Positions 1 through 11,048 of a stretch of DNA of 64,000 nt are shown one piece after another. The translations under genes and the position numbers were made by a program. This stretch comes from Ophiodon elongatus (lineage: Eukaryota; Chordata; Actinopteri; Perciformes; Hexagrammidae). The notes under the pieces are model-generated. The model searched no databases and had not been told where the DNA came from. It saw only the letters and a program-made list of their open reading frames with translations. How positions within the stretch are numbered: position 1 is the first letter of the stretch; each line of letters starts with the position of its first letter. The stretch lies in assembly GCA_016806645.1 (NCBI GenBank), contig JACSYO010000384.1, positions 664,501-728,500 on the forward strand. Reading direction: 5' to 3'.

Positions 1-1096
1 TCAATTTATTTCACATTTCACAATAGCAGTCAACAAATTGTATGAATGCTTCCTGGCTTCTACACTGCCTGTGTCACTCAATAATTATTATTATTAATTA
101 TTATTACATGAAAGCTAGACATGGTGACTCTACTTCTACTCATGGTGTCTTTTATTTCAAAAGAAGAGCACACTGGTCTTTCAAATAACTTAATCCTAGA
201 TTTTGTAAATAAAATCAATTAAACAACTGACACCAAAGAACCAAGTGAGCTATGATAATTAACAGGATAATTTAAGCTTTCTGACATCATGTTAGTCTGC
301 ATTAGTTGAACCACACATGCCAAACAGGGCCCTGATGAGTAAATGTAGTAGTTTACAGTAATGCATCATTTTACAGGCTTTTAATTCAATGCTAGTCACT
401 GAATTAAAATACTACAAAGATTCTCAAGAAAATGAGTCAACATAAAAACAAAACCAGTAGTTAGGCAGCAGACAATCAGACACCAGCCTGTTTTAACGCC
501 CACTATTATACAGTACGTCACAGAAAAACAACATAAATCAATATTTTAAACACATTATTCATAGTTTTCTTTCATAAAACATGCTTTTTGCATTTGAACA
601 CTGATTCATTATTAAGGTAGAAATGCAGAAAGTAAACCAAAATACAGTTGACTCTAAAAACATTAAATCATAGTGTTGATAAAAAATTAAAAACTGAAGA
701 GCCTCTTAAAGTTAATTTGATACTTGACTATTGATGAGAAAATTGTTCCAGAGTGGTTCTGGGTTTCTTCTAAATATGTTACAGCTGGATTTCAGTTAAA
801 AAACATTACACACATATTAAACGTATAAAACACAGAAATATGATTATGTTGTGATATTAACAAGTCCAACAAAATAGTATATTTAGAGGCAAAGTCCCTC
901 CCCTTTGGGTTTTGGGGAAAAGCATGCACAGTACTCGACGGCAAGAGACAAATATCATGTTCATCAATTTAGAAAGATCATTTTGCAAGTCCAGAAAGTT
1001 GCAGTTTGTCGTTGTGACATTCAGTTTTGTGTGAAATCGCTCAGTGAGCTAACGTGACATCTCTCGCCTCGCACAATGTACGTCACCAACACGGCC

Positions 1097-1154
1097 GTTA
1101 CCTAGCTAGGTCACGACCTAGGTCACGACCTAGGTAACGACCTAGGTAGGTAAC
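1097..1154. repeat. Inverted repeat enclosing a 12-bp tandem repeat
   Basis: Two 14-base arms (1097-1110 and 1141-1154) are inverted copies of each other with one mismatch. The 30-base interval between them carries a 12-base unit, TCACGACCTAGG and its variant TAACGACCTAGG, whose CCTAGG is itself a palindrome. The segment could form a nested hairpin. It lies in a CpG-richer patch, but no function is shown. Confidence 0.75.
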
Positions 1155-1960
1155 TTAGCTAAGTTCCACTCACAAATGTAACGTTATCTCACCAGATGTG
1201 TTTTAACCAGTGAGTCTTTTTTTCATCAGCCAGTAAGATAAAAGAACGAGCAAGACCCGTTGTTTTTGTAAGTAACCTTACATGCTGGTATGAAACACAC
1301 AGGCCTCGTAGCTTCAGCGAGAAACGTGACGTATTTTCACAGTTTTACAACAAAATGTGACTTTTTGATGAGCAAAATTGTCTTTTAAATTGACAAATAG
1401 GTTATATGTGTAATTCATGGCACAATTGAAACGGGATCTCTCGCCATTGACTACCGTACATTTTATTTCCTGAAACACGGTCCCTGTGTGGTCCACCTCT
1501 CTATTGGAGGAACAAAAAGGAAAAACAACAAAAGTCAAACAGAAACACCAACACATCGCCAATAAACCGAAGTTTATACTTGCTGTTGTTTTTTCAGACA
1601 AACCAGATACTGTGGTTACTAAAAAATGCGACAATTGGCGAACGTGATGAAAGAGCAGAATAACCATAAAGGTCACACCAGAGTGACAAACGGCTAACAA
1701 GCTAGCACGCTGCCGTTTATCACATTAACACTCTGAGCTTCTTTAACTACCGTTTACTCCCTTTATTCTTTTCCTTTTTAATAAAGAGTTACTGAAGACA
1801 GGAAACATATGCTCTCTGTGCTAACAAGTTTACTAACTGACAAGAAGTTCACAGTTTATTCAAGAGACATTTCACTCGTTGGATTCTAGCTTGTGATGCA
1901 TTGATGTGTTCATCACTTTAATGTAACATCTGGTACTGGTGAAATTCTAATTTCAAGTAC

Positions 1961-1961
<1 letters not shown>

Positions 1962-2046
<85 letters not shown>

Positions 2047-2090
2047 ATGTATATATGTGTATATATGTATATATATATATATATATATTT
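1962..2090. repeat. Compound microsatellite (TG)n-(ATGT)n-(AT)n
   Basis: About 34 uninterrupted TG units (1962-2030) pass into ATGT units (about 2031-2052) and then an AT run ending near 2090. The neighbouring units look like mutational derivatives of each other. Confidence 0.95.
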
Positions 2091-2630
2091 CTGGGTATCT
2101 TAACCTATACTGATACATTATAATGTATTAGTTGATTACATTCTGCATTATTAATCTCAATCTGCAAGGGAACTAAACATATCAAATAAATGTTGGTACT
2201 GCGCTCTCTGGTACTTCTTTTAAATGTAGTGGAGTAGAAGTATAAAGTAGCAATAAAAGAAAATACCCAAATTATCTAAAAGTACCTCAAAACTGTACTT
2301 AAGTACAGTACTTGGACTATCCGTCTCTCTCTATTCTCCTGAAGGTCGGCACCGTCTAGATAACTTGCGATCGGTCAAAGGTGCAAATTTGCATCTCGCT
2401 CCTGTGAACGAATCAGTTGAGCGCTGTGATTATCTGTGTATAAATGATACATTCTGGTGTGACCAGGCGTTTAAGGTGCACAAGAAGCTCAGCGTGATAT
2501 TCAGGAGATTAGTGTGTGTGTGTGGGATGTTCCTGTGAAACTTAAAACACAGGCGTTGAGCTGAGTTTTCGTTAAAGCAGGAGTAGCTTTGCTGTGCGTG
2601 ACATGTTTTCACTCCCTTTTGAAGACTCCA

Positions 2631-3044
2631 CTACCCAGCGAACACCTGGGGCGTGAGTGGCGGTGGAAGGTTGTCATTGTCCACGTTGTTGTCATCGATG
2701 GCGGAAACGGTGCGAGACAGAACCTCCAGAGGGTACTTCTCCAGGACGCCGTCCACCTCCCGCTGCACGCTCTCGGGCCAGGAGAGGAGGTCGGCCTGCA
2801 GGCTCTGAGCGGCCTCCATCAGCGTCTCCTGCCGGCTGCTGAGGCCCGACAGCACCTCCAGGTTGTGATTTAGCTGAGCCAGGACCGGGTTGGTGGGGGG
2901 CGGTGGCGGTTCGGCGCTGCTCCAGTCGCCCTCTGAGGTGCTGCATTGCGGCGAGGCTTGGCCCGACATGTAGCGCTCGAACTCCTCCGGGGAAAGGTTG
3001 AGAGACTGAGCATCCAACTTCTCGATAAAGGCCGCTGCACAGCA
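2631..3044 (-). CDS. rabgef1: rabgef1 last coding exon
   Basis: The exon begins right after a cttag acceptor and encodes the final 137 residues, starting CCAAAFIEKLDAQSLNLS and ending LPPPLTPQVFAG before the stop at 2631. It covers the end of the VPS9 fold, the Rabaptin-5-binding helical segment and the conserved proline-rich C terminus. An inserted PPPPP run (about 2890-2905) looks lineage-specific. Confidence 0.95.
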   Translation of the reverse strand, partial: CCAAAFIEKLDAQSLNLSPEEFERYMSGQASPQCSTSEGDWSSAEPPPPPTNPVLAQLNHNLEVLSGLSSRQETLMEAAQSLQADLLSWPESVQREVDGVLEKYPLEVLSRTVSAIDDNNVDNDNLPPPLTPQVFAG

Positions 3045-6000
3045 CTAAGAGACAAAAACCACAGGAGACATGGCGGCTGAGAATGATCGCTGAGCCTCTT
3101 GACTCTTGAGTTCACATCAACCTGAGTCCTTTGGAGCCAGATGACCTCAATATTTAGAGTTAGACGAGGAGATCTCAGAACATATCTATTCTTTAAAATG
3201 AGGCTCAAACCAGTGGGAATTAGCTTAGCTTAGCATAAGACTGGGATTTAGAGGGAAACAAGCTACCTCGCTCTATCCAACAGTAATAAATTCTGCCAAC
3301 CACTAAAGCTCATGAATTAACACGTCATATCTTATATGAAAGGGTAAAAAAAAGACAAAGGTTACAAAGACAAAGGTTATTTTTACCACTAGATACCGAA
3401 CCCAATTTCCCAAAGTACCACTTCACACGGCAGATTCCATCAATGTATAATTGAAAGAGCCACCGTGCCTTAATACAGCCTTTGCCGTTCCTTTGGCCCT
3501 CTGACAGTAAACCCCAGATTGATGTAGCTAGCCCGGTAAAGTCATTACATTTTGCTAGAAGTGGCAGCGTTTGGCGGCTCATCTGCTGGATCTTTAGCAT
3601 TAAAAGGTCCGTCAGGGCCAGGGTTGTCACTTCAGTATCTTAAAAGTCCACTCATTCTGCTTAAACAACGACTGAGGAGTTATAATCCCATTGCATTTAG
3701 CTAACGCTAATGTTACTAGTTCATGCAATGCAATGTAACGTTCAACCAACTTTTATTTCAAAATATTTAACAACTAATTTCATTGTAATGAGATGTGTAC
3801 ATGTAATAAATAACTAATAAAGACTCTGGCCTTGAGGCTCTTTGTTTGGGACAACAGTCCTGACAACGGTTTGGGAATCGCTGGATTAGAACAATACCAT
3901 TTCAGATACTCTTGTTTCATCAGGACTGTGTGGGTGCGGTTTGATCAGATTAGATTGACGCTGAGCGAAAGAGGCCAACAGCTCAAACTGGCTCTGACAA
4001 GGAATAAAGTAGGAGAAAGAAAAGAAACCTACCAGGTTGGTGAAGTAGTATCCATCCTCTCCGGTCATCAGCCTGCTGGGGTTACAGAAGCGGGTGATGT
4101 ACTGGATGTTGGACTGGAGCCGCGGAGGGTTGGCTTTGAGCACGATGTAAATGAGCGCGGGCAGAAAGTCGTCAGCTGAAGCCGGCTCGTTCTTGGTGAT
4201 CTTGATGGCACTGAAGATGTGTTTGCTGCAACGCGTGATGCACCCAAGTTTGTCCCGGGGAACCCTCTTCGAGTCCATCTCAATGACGTCTGGAAAGACA
4301 GATAAAAAAGTCAGAGGTTGGACAGACACGCATATCATCAGTCACTTCTAAATAAAATGATTTATAGATCAAAACGATAACTTGATTCCTGAAAATAGTT
4401 AACAGCCTTCAGCCAATTTTCTACTCGCACGGGACGCCGTGGTGTGGGCCCCACAGATGAGCAACGCACAAATGCTCAACGTATTGCTTGTAACAGTAAT
4501 CTCCGAAACACCCGGGGACGCACAAACACAATTCAGTAAAGAGCCAAGACGTCAACGAGTTAAAAGCCACAAGCCAAGCGTGCAGCTCATACAACTCATA
4601 TCAAATATCGATGGACATACTTTATCACCTTTTATACAATCCCTGTAAAGAAAGGAGTCAAATATGTGGAACATCAAATGTATTCTAATGAAACAAAGGT
4701 TGAATATCCTGTAAACAATTTGATTATTCTGCCAAAATATTTACTGAAATGTAGATTTCAAAGATCGCCTGCTTTTAAAAAGCTATTAAAAAAGAATTAT
4801 CTGTTTGTCTAAAATCCTGAGACATATTAAGTTTAAAATTATACATTATTTTACTTCTTAATTTAAGGTATTGGCTTTTATCAGTATTTGTGGCAGTCAT
4901 GTCTGATAGTTTTTCTTTTTTTTTTTTATCTTGTTTTCTGCCTCCACCAAAATGGTGAGATGTGTGTGTGTGGTTATGCTGTAAGGTTAAACATATAAGT
5001 GAAGCCCATTTAGAAACTATTCAAACTAGAAGCCACACAGTGTTTGGGGGTTTAGTCATCCCCCATTCTTTGCAGGCAAAAATTAATGTCTGTGTTTTGA
5101 AAAATGTATTGTGAATAGTTTTTTTATCGTAGTATATTAAAAGGAAGAAAAATCTCTTAGCCTGTTGGGGGTGTGTGTCTGTGTGTGGGGGGCGGGGGGG
5201 GCGTGTCCCTGTCTGATTGACAGCAGCTGGCACACCTTATTAGGGAGACAAAGTTAAACAAACTGTAGCCAATGAGCAGTTAATTAGCTATTGAGCCTAT
5301 CCACAGGTTAAGGGGCAGGACAGCCATGTGTTCATGTTCTTCAGTTAGCTAAGAAGGAGACTTCTTTGGAAGCCAACGTGGGTTGTTGTTCAAAGTCTGC
5401 TGCTCTTGCGTTGTGTAGCAGGCTGCTGTCGGCTCTGTCTATGATAGGGAGCTGATGTTACCACAAACATGGTTTATAATGAAGATTCATTGGCTGTTCT
5501 CCATCTGTGTAGACGGAGAAACCCACTCAAAATTAAATTACGGTTGGACTCATCACATGCAGTCGCACTGGAGGTTCAAGCACACACTCTGACCTGTTAT
5601 CGCTTTGACCACATTCTCAGAGACTTCAGGAATTTCTTCATCCATAGACACGCAGAGCATCTCGATGGTCACCCAGTGTAACGCCCTGCAGTACGGAGAA
5701 TCAATAGTCAGCTGGATTTTACTGCATACGACACACATTCTTTTCTGGTGACGTCCTCCTTGTGTGACAAACAAGTCAACAGCTGCCGCTGTGCATTCAC
5801 ATGCGAACAACAAGGAGAACGCTGCTGATAATGGCTGTTGCATAATTAAACAGACTCGGTTTTCACAGACTGTTGAAGATTAAACACGAGGATTGTGAGG
5901 TGATACTTAGAAACCCACATTCCCACTAAATGTAACACTAAAACCAGCAAAGGCTCCTCGAAAACCAAACTTAATCTGAATATGTGTGTATTGTTCCACT

Positions 6001-6805
6001 TAGTAATAAATCAAGTTTGTAATCAGCTGTTATATTCTTCTTTCCTTCAACAGCAACTCTTTTAACAGAGACACAAAAAATAGTGTAACTCAGACACCAA
6101 ATGTATTATTTAAAATTGAAATTGTTTTTGGCCCCAAAAGAAGAAAAAACTAAAGGGCTCAAGCTTCCATTTAGTCGATGTCCCCTCAGCGTTGCATGTC
6201 TGGAGAACACCGTTCAGAACTTGGATATTGAATTTGTTTTCCAGTCCAGAAAAGCCCACGTGACCCTCGATCATTATTGAACCACAACGATGCCATTGAG
6301 CTCTAAACATTGAGTCATTCTGTTTTCTTTGGGCCGTCTGCAGTCTGATATTCCAGTAGTGCGAGCCCTAAACTAACCTTCTACATCTATTGTGAAGGTT
6401 GAATGATTGCTTTGCGAAAGCAACACGTTGCCTGTAAATTCCAGCTTGTTATCGGCTGCATTATTGTGCACTTGACACTGAAACAGGAACCATTTTCCTG
6501 TTTAAATCGGCACACATTTTGATGCCGAGCTTCCAGTTTCTTTTACTGGTGATTTCTTCTATTAATATTCAACTGTTGTTCAGAGGGATCTTTGTCTCAT
6601 TCTGCCCTTTTCAAGGCTGAGCCTTTGTTCAGCTTCTCAATGTACAAAACAAACCCTTCTTACAAAACAGCATCTACTTGTAAAGAGGACTTTCTACAAC
6701 TTATAAAGAGCATTCAGAAATAATAAGTAGTCCTCTCAGACATCTGACTGGACCCAATCAATCTTCTGTGGCAGGAGATTCCAAACTTTCCAACGGTTAT
6801 GCACA

Positions 6806-6839
<34 letters not shown>

Positions 6840-8148
6840 CATCATCATCGTTATGAAGACATCACTGCCCACCTTATCCTGTTCTGTGTGGCCAAGTCCT
6901 TTTTCTCATCATCCGTGGTTTCTGGACAGAACATGCTCTTGTACAGACGAGTCATGATGTACTTTTCCACTTGGTCCATCACCTGCTCCACAGACTCTGA
7001 GGAGCCTGGATGAACAAAGAGAAATCAGATCCTGCTTGTGCTGCCATCTAGTGGTTGCTATGTTACGGAGATCTCTGAACCGACCTTTAAAGTGACCCAT
7101 CAGACGGTCGGCCAAGTTCTGGTAGAAATCCTGAACGCACTCCGACAGCTCGTCAGCACCCAGGTCCTGACAAGACAGGAAGTGAACAGCTCATCAGCAA
7201 AATGGTGATCTAAAGGCCGTTATTATGCCACTAGATGTCGAATTATACCTTCTTGCCCGACATGTTCACAATGAAGGCCCGGCACTGCTTTTGGATTTCC
7301 CTTCCGGGCTTCTGGAGGTTTTTCAAGAAGTCCACAAAGTCCTTGGACACCTGCTCTGTATCGAAGCTGGCACGGCGGCTGATTGACGGACTGGGTGTCT
7401 TGCCCTCTGGGGTTTCTGACGTCGAAGAACAGCAGTTAGAAAAAGTAATGTCTGCGACAACGAGACTGCTGTCGTTTGCAGGAAATAGTTCCAGTGCGAA
7501 ACTCCACCAAAACCACAAATTGACTCTCATACAGATTAAACAAACAGATTTAAGCTGTTAAACAAAGAGCTTTAGAGCTCTCAATGGAAATGTACCTTTT
7601 TTGGGAGCAGTGCGCGACGAGGGACTGAAGAACTTCTTAACGGTGGTCACTTTCCGTGTCTTCTCATTGGTCTTCTTCTCCTCGAACTTGGAGAAGGGCC
7701 CCAGGGAGGCGTGGCCCGGGTGCGGTTGTGGTGCTGTGGACTGGGAGTGGGACTGCGTCTGCGCTCCATGACTACTGGCATACGCTGCCTCCTCCTCCCG
7801 CTGTAACCTGGAGCCAAAGACATTTTTTTTTAACAGAGCAAACACCAGCAATCAGCGGGGGGATTACGGAGGAAAACTGTACCGCCATACACTGCAAGGG
7901 CAGTTGGAAATGTTTCAACCCAGGAAGTGAAGCCGTTGTTGTTCATGATGCAGCAGAAGGTCTTACTTTTCCGCCAAGGCCCAGTCGTCCTGGATCTGTT
8001 TCTGCCGTACCCGGTGGTACTCCTCCCTCCAGCACTTGGAGCACAGGCCCTGCCACGCCGCGTTGCCGTAGTAACCACATCCCTTCTTGCACAGCAGGTC
8101 CGATTGGTCCACGTGTATCCCCCCTCGTCGTTCTGTCCGCTGACTCAT
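2631..8148 (-). CDS. rabgef1: Rab5 guanine nucleotide exchange factor 1 (Rabex-5), complete
   Basis: Eight coding exons join in phase to 512 residues: 8148-7967, 7807-7596, 7415-7249, 7166-7085, 7005-6873, 5685-5594, 4289-4033 and 3044-2631. Each junction has GT-AG borders on the minus strand. The start ATG (8148-8146) lies just after a splice acceptor at 8163, so a non-coding exon precedes it. Order: A20-type zinc finger, ubiquitin-binding helix, helical bundle, VPS9 domain, C-terminal tail. The human protein is about 491 residues, so this looks full length. Known role of the family: it activates Rab5 on early endosomes with Rabaptin-5, and its N terminus binds ubiquitin and acts as a ubiquitin ligase. 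No frameshift or lost key residue was seen. The call is secure; which teleost rabgef1 paralog it is cannot be decided here. Confidence 0.96.
3205..3330. repeat. Fragment of TTAGCATAAAGACTGG-type repeat
   Basis: The run TTAGCTTAGCTTAGCATAAG-ACTGGG, followed by an A-rich stretch and CTAAAGCTCATGAATTAA, resembles the core of the elements at 33879-34702 and 55191-55303. It sits in the last rabgef1 intron and its ends are not clear. Confidence 0.55.
4033..7005 (-). CDS. rabgef1: rabgef1 VPS9 catalytic exons
   Basis: Exons 7005-6873, 5685-5594 and 4289-4033 encode about residues 215-375, the VPS9 exchange domain. The residues known as critical in human Rabex-5 (Asp313, Pro317, Tyr354, Thr357, from memory) correspond here, with a constant offset of 16, to Asp329 and Pro333 in ADDFLP and to Tyr370 and Thr373 in GYYFTNL. 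The catalytic centre therefore looks intact. The intron at 5686-6872 carries an old dispersed repeat, and the intron at 4290-5593 carries a G-rich tract near 5166-5202. Confidence 0.95.
5990..6785. repeat. Dispersed repeat, copy 1 of 3 in the window
   Basis: This segment of a rabgef1 intron shares an ordered series of blocks with 32540-33300 and 45900-46270. Among them are TGTATTATTTAAAATTGAAAT followed by GGCCCCAAAAGA, TTCCAGTTTCTTTTAC, TGTACAAAACAAA, and CTGACTGGACCCAATCAA near the right end. The copies have diverged by substitutions and small gaps. It has no coding capacity that I can see and I cannot name the family. Confidence 0.7.
6805..6850. repeat. (ATT)n/(ATC)n microsatellite
   Basis: About nine ATT units run into a short series of ATC units, in a rabgef1 intron about 20 bases from the 5' splice site of the exon ending at 6873. 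On the sense strand this is an AAT/GAT run. Confidence 0.9.
7085..8148 (-). CDS. rabgef1: rabgef1 N-terminal exons: A20 zinc finger, ubiquitin-binding helix, linker
   Basis: Exons 8148-7967, 7807-7596, 7415-7249 and 7166-7085 encode residues 1-214. Cys20, Cys24, Cys36 and Cys39 give the Cx3C-x11-Cx2C pattern of the A20 zinc finger. The segment after it (RQKQIQDDWALAEK and on, about residues 48-74) matches the inverted ubiquitin-interacting helix of Rabex-5. The conserved FSKFEEKKTNEKTRKVTTVK membrane-targeting and helical region follows. The stretch between the ubiquitin-binding helix and that region is Ser/Gln/His/Pro-rich and looks longer than in mammals, which accounts for part of the extra length. 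Confidence 0.95.
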
Positions 8149-8429
8149 GATGCAGTGGACAACCTGGAAAGGGAAAAAAAATCATCATCCGATTCATCAG
8201 TGAATTTGTATGCGTCGCTGTACTCATCTCCACAGAGTGTATTTATGATTATAATATTACACTTTATATGCACAAGTCTCACACTTCACATCACAAGGTA
8301 CCAGAGACACAACTCAGAGTCAATATGTCTACTAGACATTAAACTTGTAAACACTTTAAAGCTACATTATTAGCTGTTTTGTAAAGGGGAACACTGCAAA
8401 TGAATGATCTTAATTGCTTTGAATGATCG

Positions 8430-8902
8430 TCTCTCCTCACAGGTTCACGTGGATCGTGGTTTTATCTGGACCCTGGTCCTGGTTTTATCTGGACCCTGGT
8501 CCTGCCCGACACCTACTGCTATTATCATTATTATTATTAGTTGCATTGCAATTAGTATTGTCAAAACCATTACTGCTTTTATTATCATTATTATTCTACT
8601 ATATCCACTGTTGCTGTTATTTTTGGTAGTTGTAACTTTTTCCTCATGCCTATTACTCTCATTATATGAATAATTTCTGTCATATGCATTGAATGTGTTG
8701 TAACTCTGTTATGTTGTTCATTCTGTACACATGCCATCCTGATAGAGGATCCTCCTCTGTTGCTCACCCTTTGGGGGAGTTTTTCCTGAACCGATGAGAG
8801 GCCCCGGGACAGAGGATGTTGTATGTGTACAGATTGTAAAGCCCTCTGAGGCAAATTTGTAATTTGTGATTTTGGGCTGCACAAAATAAATTGAATTGAA
8901 TT
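8430..8902. repeat. Interspersed repeat with retroposon-like tail
   Basis: The right end (GGGGGAGTTTTTCCTGA, TGTAAAGCCCTCTGAGGCAAA, then ATAAATTGAATTGAATTG) matches the 3' tail I know from very common teleost interspersed repeats. A 23-base segment is perfectly duplicated in tandem at 8458-8480 and 8481-8503. It lies in the first rabgef1 intron, and the left border is approximate. Confidence 0.75.
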
Positions 8903-9008
8903 GTAACAGCTGGATGAGAAACACTTAAACTTAAAATGTAATGCTATGTTAATGTTGTGGCCAGAAAAATGAACGGCAGTGAAATAAAGAAATTATCTCG
9001 TGCCTCTC

Positions 9009-9354
9009 CTGTGGTGGAGGAAGTATTCATATCTATTACTAATTTCCTAAAATACATTTATTTGACACTTAGTTACTTTTTTACGTAAATAAACACATGA
9101 TGCAGTACTATATTACTGATCTACCCAGCAGTACACAAAGTAACTAAAGTGGCTCCACATTGATGAACTACGACATTAAAATACTCTTAGGTGTATTTGT
9201 TAGTGATGGAAACAGAGTAACATATTATTTTATAATAATATAACACTGTTAAAGGACATATTCGACAAAGTGAGTACTTTTACTTTTTAAAACCATGGTA
9301 TTTCTACTTTTACTCAAGTAAAGTACCTGGGTAACGTTTCTTCAGCCACCACTG
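9009..9354. mobile_element. Short non-autonomous element, hAT-like ends
   Basis: It begins CTGTGGTGGAGGAAGTA and ends CAGCCACCACTG, and the interior carries the TACTTTTACTCAAGTAAAGTAC motif shared by many copies in this window. The ends are inverted copies of each other. No matching 8-base target duplication is visible beside it, so the hAT assignment is an inference from the termini. Confidence 0.65.
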
Positions 9355-9559
9355 CCTTGTATTAAAGATAGTAATAACAATAGTGATAACAATAGTAATA
9401 ACAATAATAAACGCCTCACAGACAACCCGGCAGCTTTAGTGTGGAGTTCATTTGTCAGGTAGCTCGAGCACGCTGCGTGTTGTATGTGTCGTCAGCTATC
9501 ACACACGTATCATAACGTTAGCTCAGAAAATATCCAACACCTCTCATCACTAATGTTTG

Positions 9560-9740
9560 ATTCAACCATGCAGCATGTCGTGTACCTGCAGCGCCGGTTC
9601 ACTCACCTGTAATTACGCTTTCAACGAACGGGAGCACGAGCGCTTCCTCTTCTTTTTTGTTGAGAGAGACCAGGACGACGCAAACGCGGGTGAGGACAGT
9701 GACGTCACTCGACTCTGTCGACCACGGGTTTACACTTCAT
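9560..9740 (-). promoter_or_regulatory. rabgef1: rabgef1 promoter and 5' UTR exon
   Basis: A non-coding exon on the minus strand ends at 9607 (ATTACAG, then GTGAGT) and would splice to the acceptor at 8163, 15 bases before the ATG. Around and upstream of it the sequence is CpG-richer than its surroundings. A perfect cAMP-response element, TGACGTCA, lies at 9700-9707. No TATA box is evident, as expected for a broadly expressed gene. The exact start site is not visible. Confidence 0.7.
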
Positions 9741-9902
9741 GAATAAACATTTATTCAAGTCACGAGCCTCCAGGTGGGAGAAGAGTTGATGTTGGGACGA
9801 ACAGGTTCAAACGTACGGGATTGTTTCCCCTCGGGACGTTGGTTCAAGTGGACACGTCTATTTACTTCCGCATTAGGGGACAAGTTTTGAAGGACTGGTA
9901 CG

Positions 9903-9935
9903 TGACGTCACGTTTTCACCGGGCATGCGCACAGT
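9903..9935. promoter_or_regulatory. Second CRE palindrome with NRF1-like site
   Basis: A second perfect TGACGTCA lies at 9903-9910, followed within 20 bases by GGGCATGCGCAC, close to the NRF1 consensus. This is about 200 bases upstream of the first CRE and probably belongs to the same rabgef1 regulatory region. No rightward gene starts here. Confidence 0.5.
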
Positions 9936-10076
9936 AGAGAGCGTGAACTCGAGACACTTTCTTTCAAAGATTACGGGTTCATTCGAACCTGAAAGATGGC
10001 CTTTAATCAATAGTTTATAAACGTTATTAGTTATCAATGCACTATTAAACTGTGATGAATGTTACTCAGTGCATTT

Positions 10077-10564
10077 ACTCAAGTATTGTACTCAAGTACA
10101 ATTTTGAGATCTTTTACTTGAGTATAAGTATATGCAGCATCTCCTCTACTACATTTTGGTAGGCAGTACTGTTATTTTTACTGCACAAAATTTATTTGAC
10201 AAGATTAGGTACTAGTAACTTTGCAGATTCAGATTATTAACACAAAATAAATAAATAAACAAACACATTATGCATTATTACAGATTAAACTACTCAGCAG
10301 TATATGCAATAATTGAAATTATAGCTTATAAAGTGATGAGCACATTAATGCATCAATAATTATAATATACTGATATAATATATATTATTATGAAGTTGTC
10401 CATTCTGCATAATTAATACTTTTTGTAGTGTATGTTTTGATGCTAATACGTTTGTACTTAGCAGCTAAAGATTTTGATTGCAGGACTTGTCCTTGTAACA
10501 GAGTATTTCTACACTGGTATTACCACTTTTATTTAGTGAAAGATCTGAGTACTTCTTCGCACTG
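10077..10564. mobile_element. Short element of the CAGTG...CACTG family
   Basis: It starts CAGTGCATTTACTCAAGTA and ends GAGTACTTCTTCGCACTG. The interior contains the ACTCAAGTAC-type motifs and a TACTCAGCAGTATATGCAAT block shared with other copies. It has no coding capacity. Confidence 0.65.
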
Positions 10565-10624
10565 CACACAGTGAAGAGCGAAAACTATCAGACATTTTAA
10601 TGATTATGGGTTAATTAAATCTTG

Positions 10625-11048
10625 CAGTGGATAAAGTATTCAGGACATTTACTTGAGTAAATACTACTACTTTACTACTTGTAAAAAAATACTCTGTTAC
10701 AAGTAAAAGTCCTGCATTGAAAATGTTGCATAAGTAAAAGTATGTAAACGGAACATTTTTATTAAAGTATTAAAAGTACAATTACTAACTAATATTAGAA
10801 TATTTTAATAAATATTCAAATCAATTTAATTAATACAACTTATTTCAATAATTGAAATGAAAAGCAGCAAATATTCACATGTTTGAAGCTGGAACCATGA
10901 AATGTTTTTACATGAAAAACAACTCCAAAGATCAAAATAATTTAACCTGCAAAATGGAGTGCAGTAGATGTACATTGTATCATGAATACTCAAGTACACT
11001 ACAAGTGTCTCAATGTTAGTACTTGAGTAAATTCCATTCCAGCGACTG
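10625..11048. mobile_element. Short element of the CAGTG...CACTG family
   Basis: It starts CAGTGGATAAAGTATTCAGG and ends near CCAGCGACTG, with ACTTGAGTAA motifs near both ends. It is more diverged than its neighbours. Confidence 0.55.

Larger units (their letters stand above)
1..2630. other. Left flank, no gene supported
   Basis: No reading frame here has splice signals or recognisable protein similarity; the longest frames are short and unlike any family I know. The stretch holds AT-rich sequence, a CpG-richer patch around 1040-1260 with a hairpin-forming repeat, and a TG/ATGT/AT microsatellite. Part of 1850-2630 is probably the rabgef1 3' UTR, because that gene reads leftward and stops at 2631. 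A reverse-strand AATAAA (TTTATT near 1853) is one possible polyadenylation signal, but the end cannot be fixed. Confidence 0.6.

Noticed and set aside
1314..1700. Open frame of 128 codons on the minus strand
   Set aside because: No splice context, no recognisable domain, and composition like the surrounding non-coding DNA.
2692..3208. Overlapping frames opposite and beside the rabgef1 last exon
   Set aside because: They are other-frame readings of a GC-rich conserved exon; only the frame ending at 2631 matches Rabex-5 and joins in phase.
5166..5202. G-quadruplex in a rabgef1 intron
   Set aside because: Long G runs exist (GGGGGG-C-GGGGGGGG), but on the non-transcript strand of a large intron and with uneven spacing; too weak to claim.
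8404..8673. Hydrophobic plus-strand frames of 68-89 codons
   Set aside because: They lie in an interspersed repeat with ATT/ATC runs, which yields Ile/Leu-rich readings.
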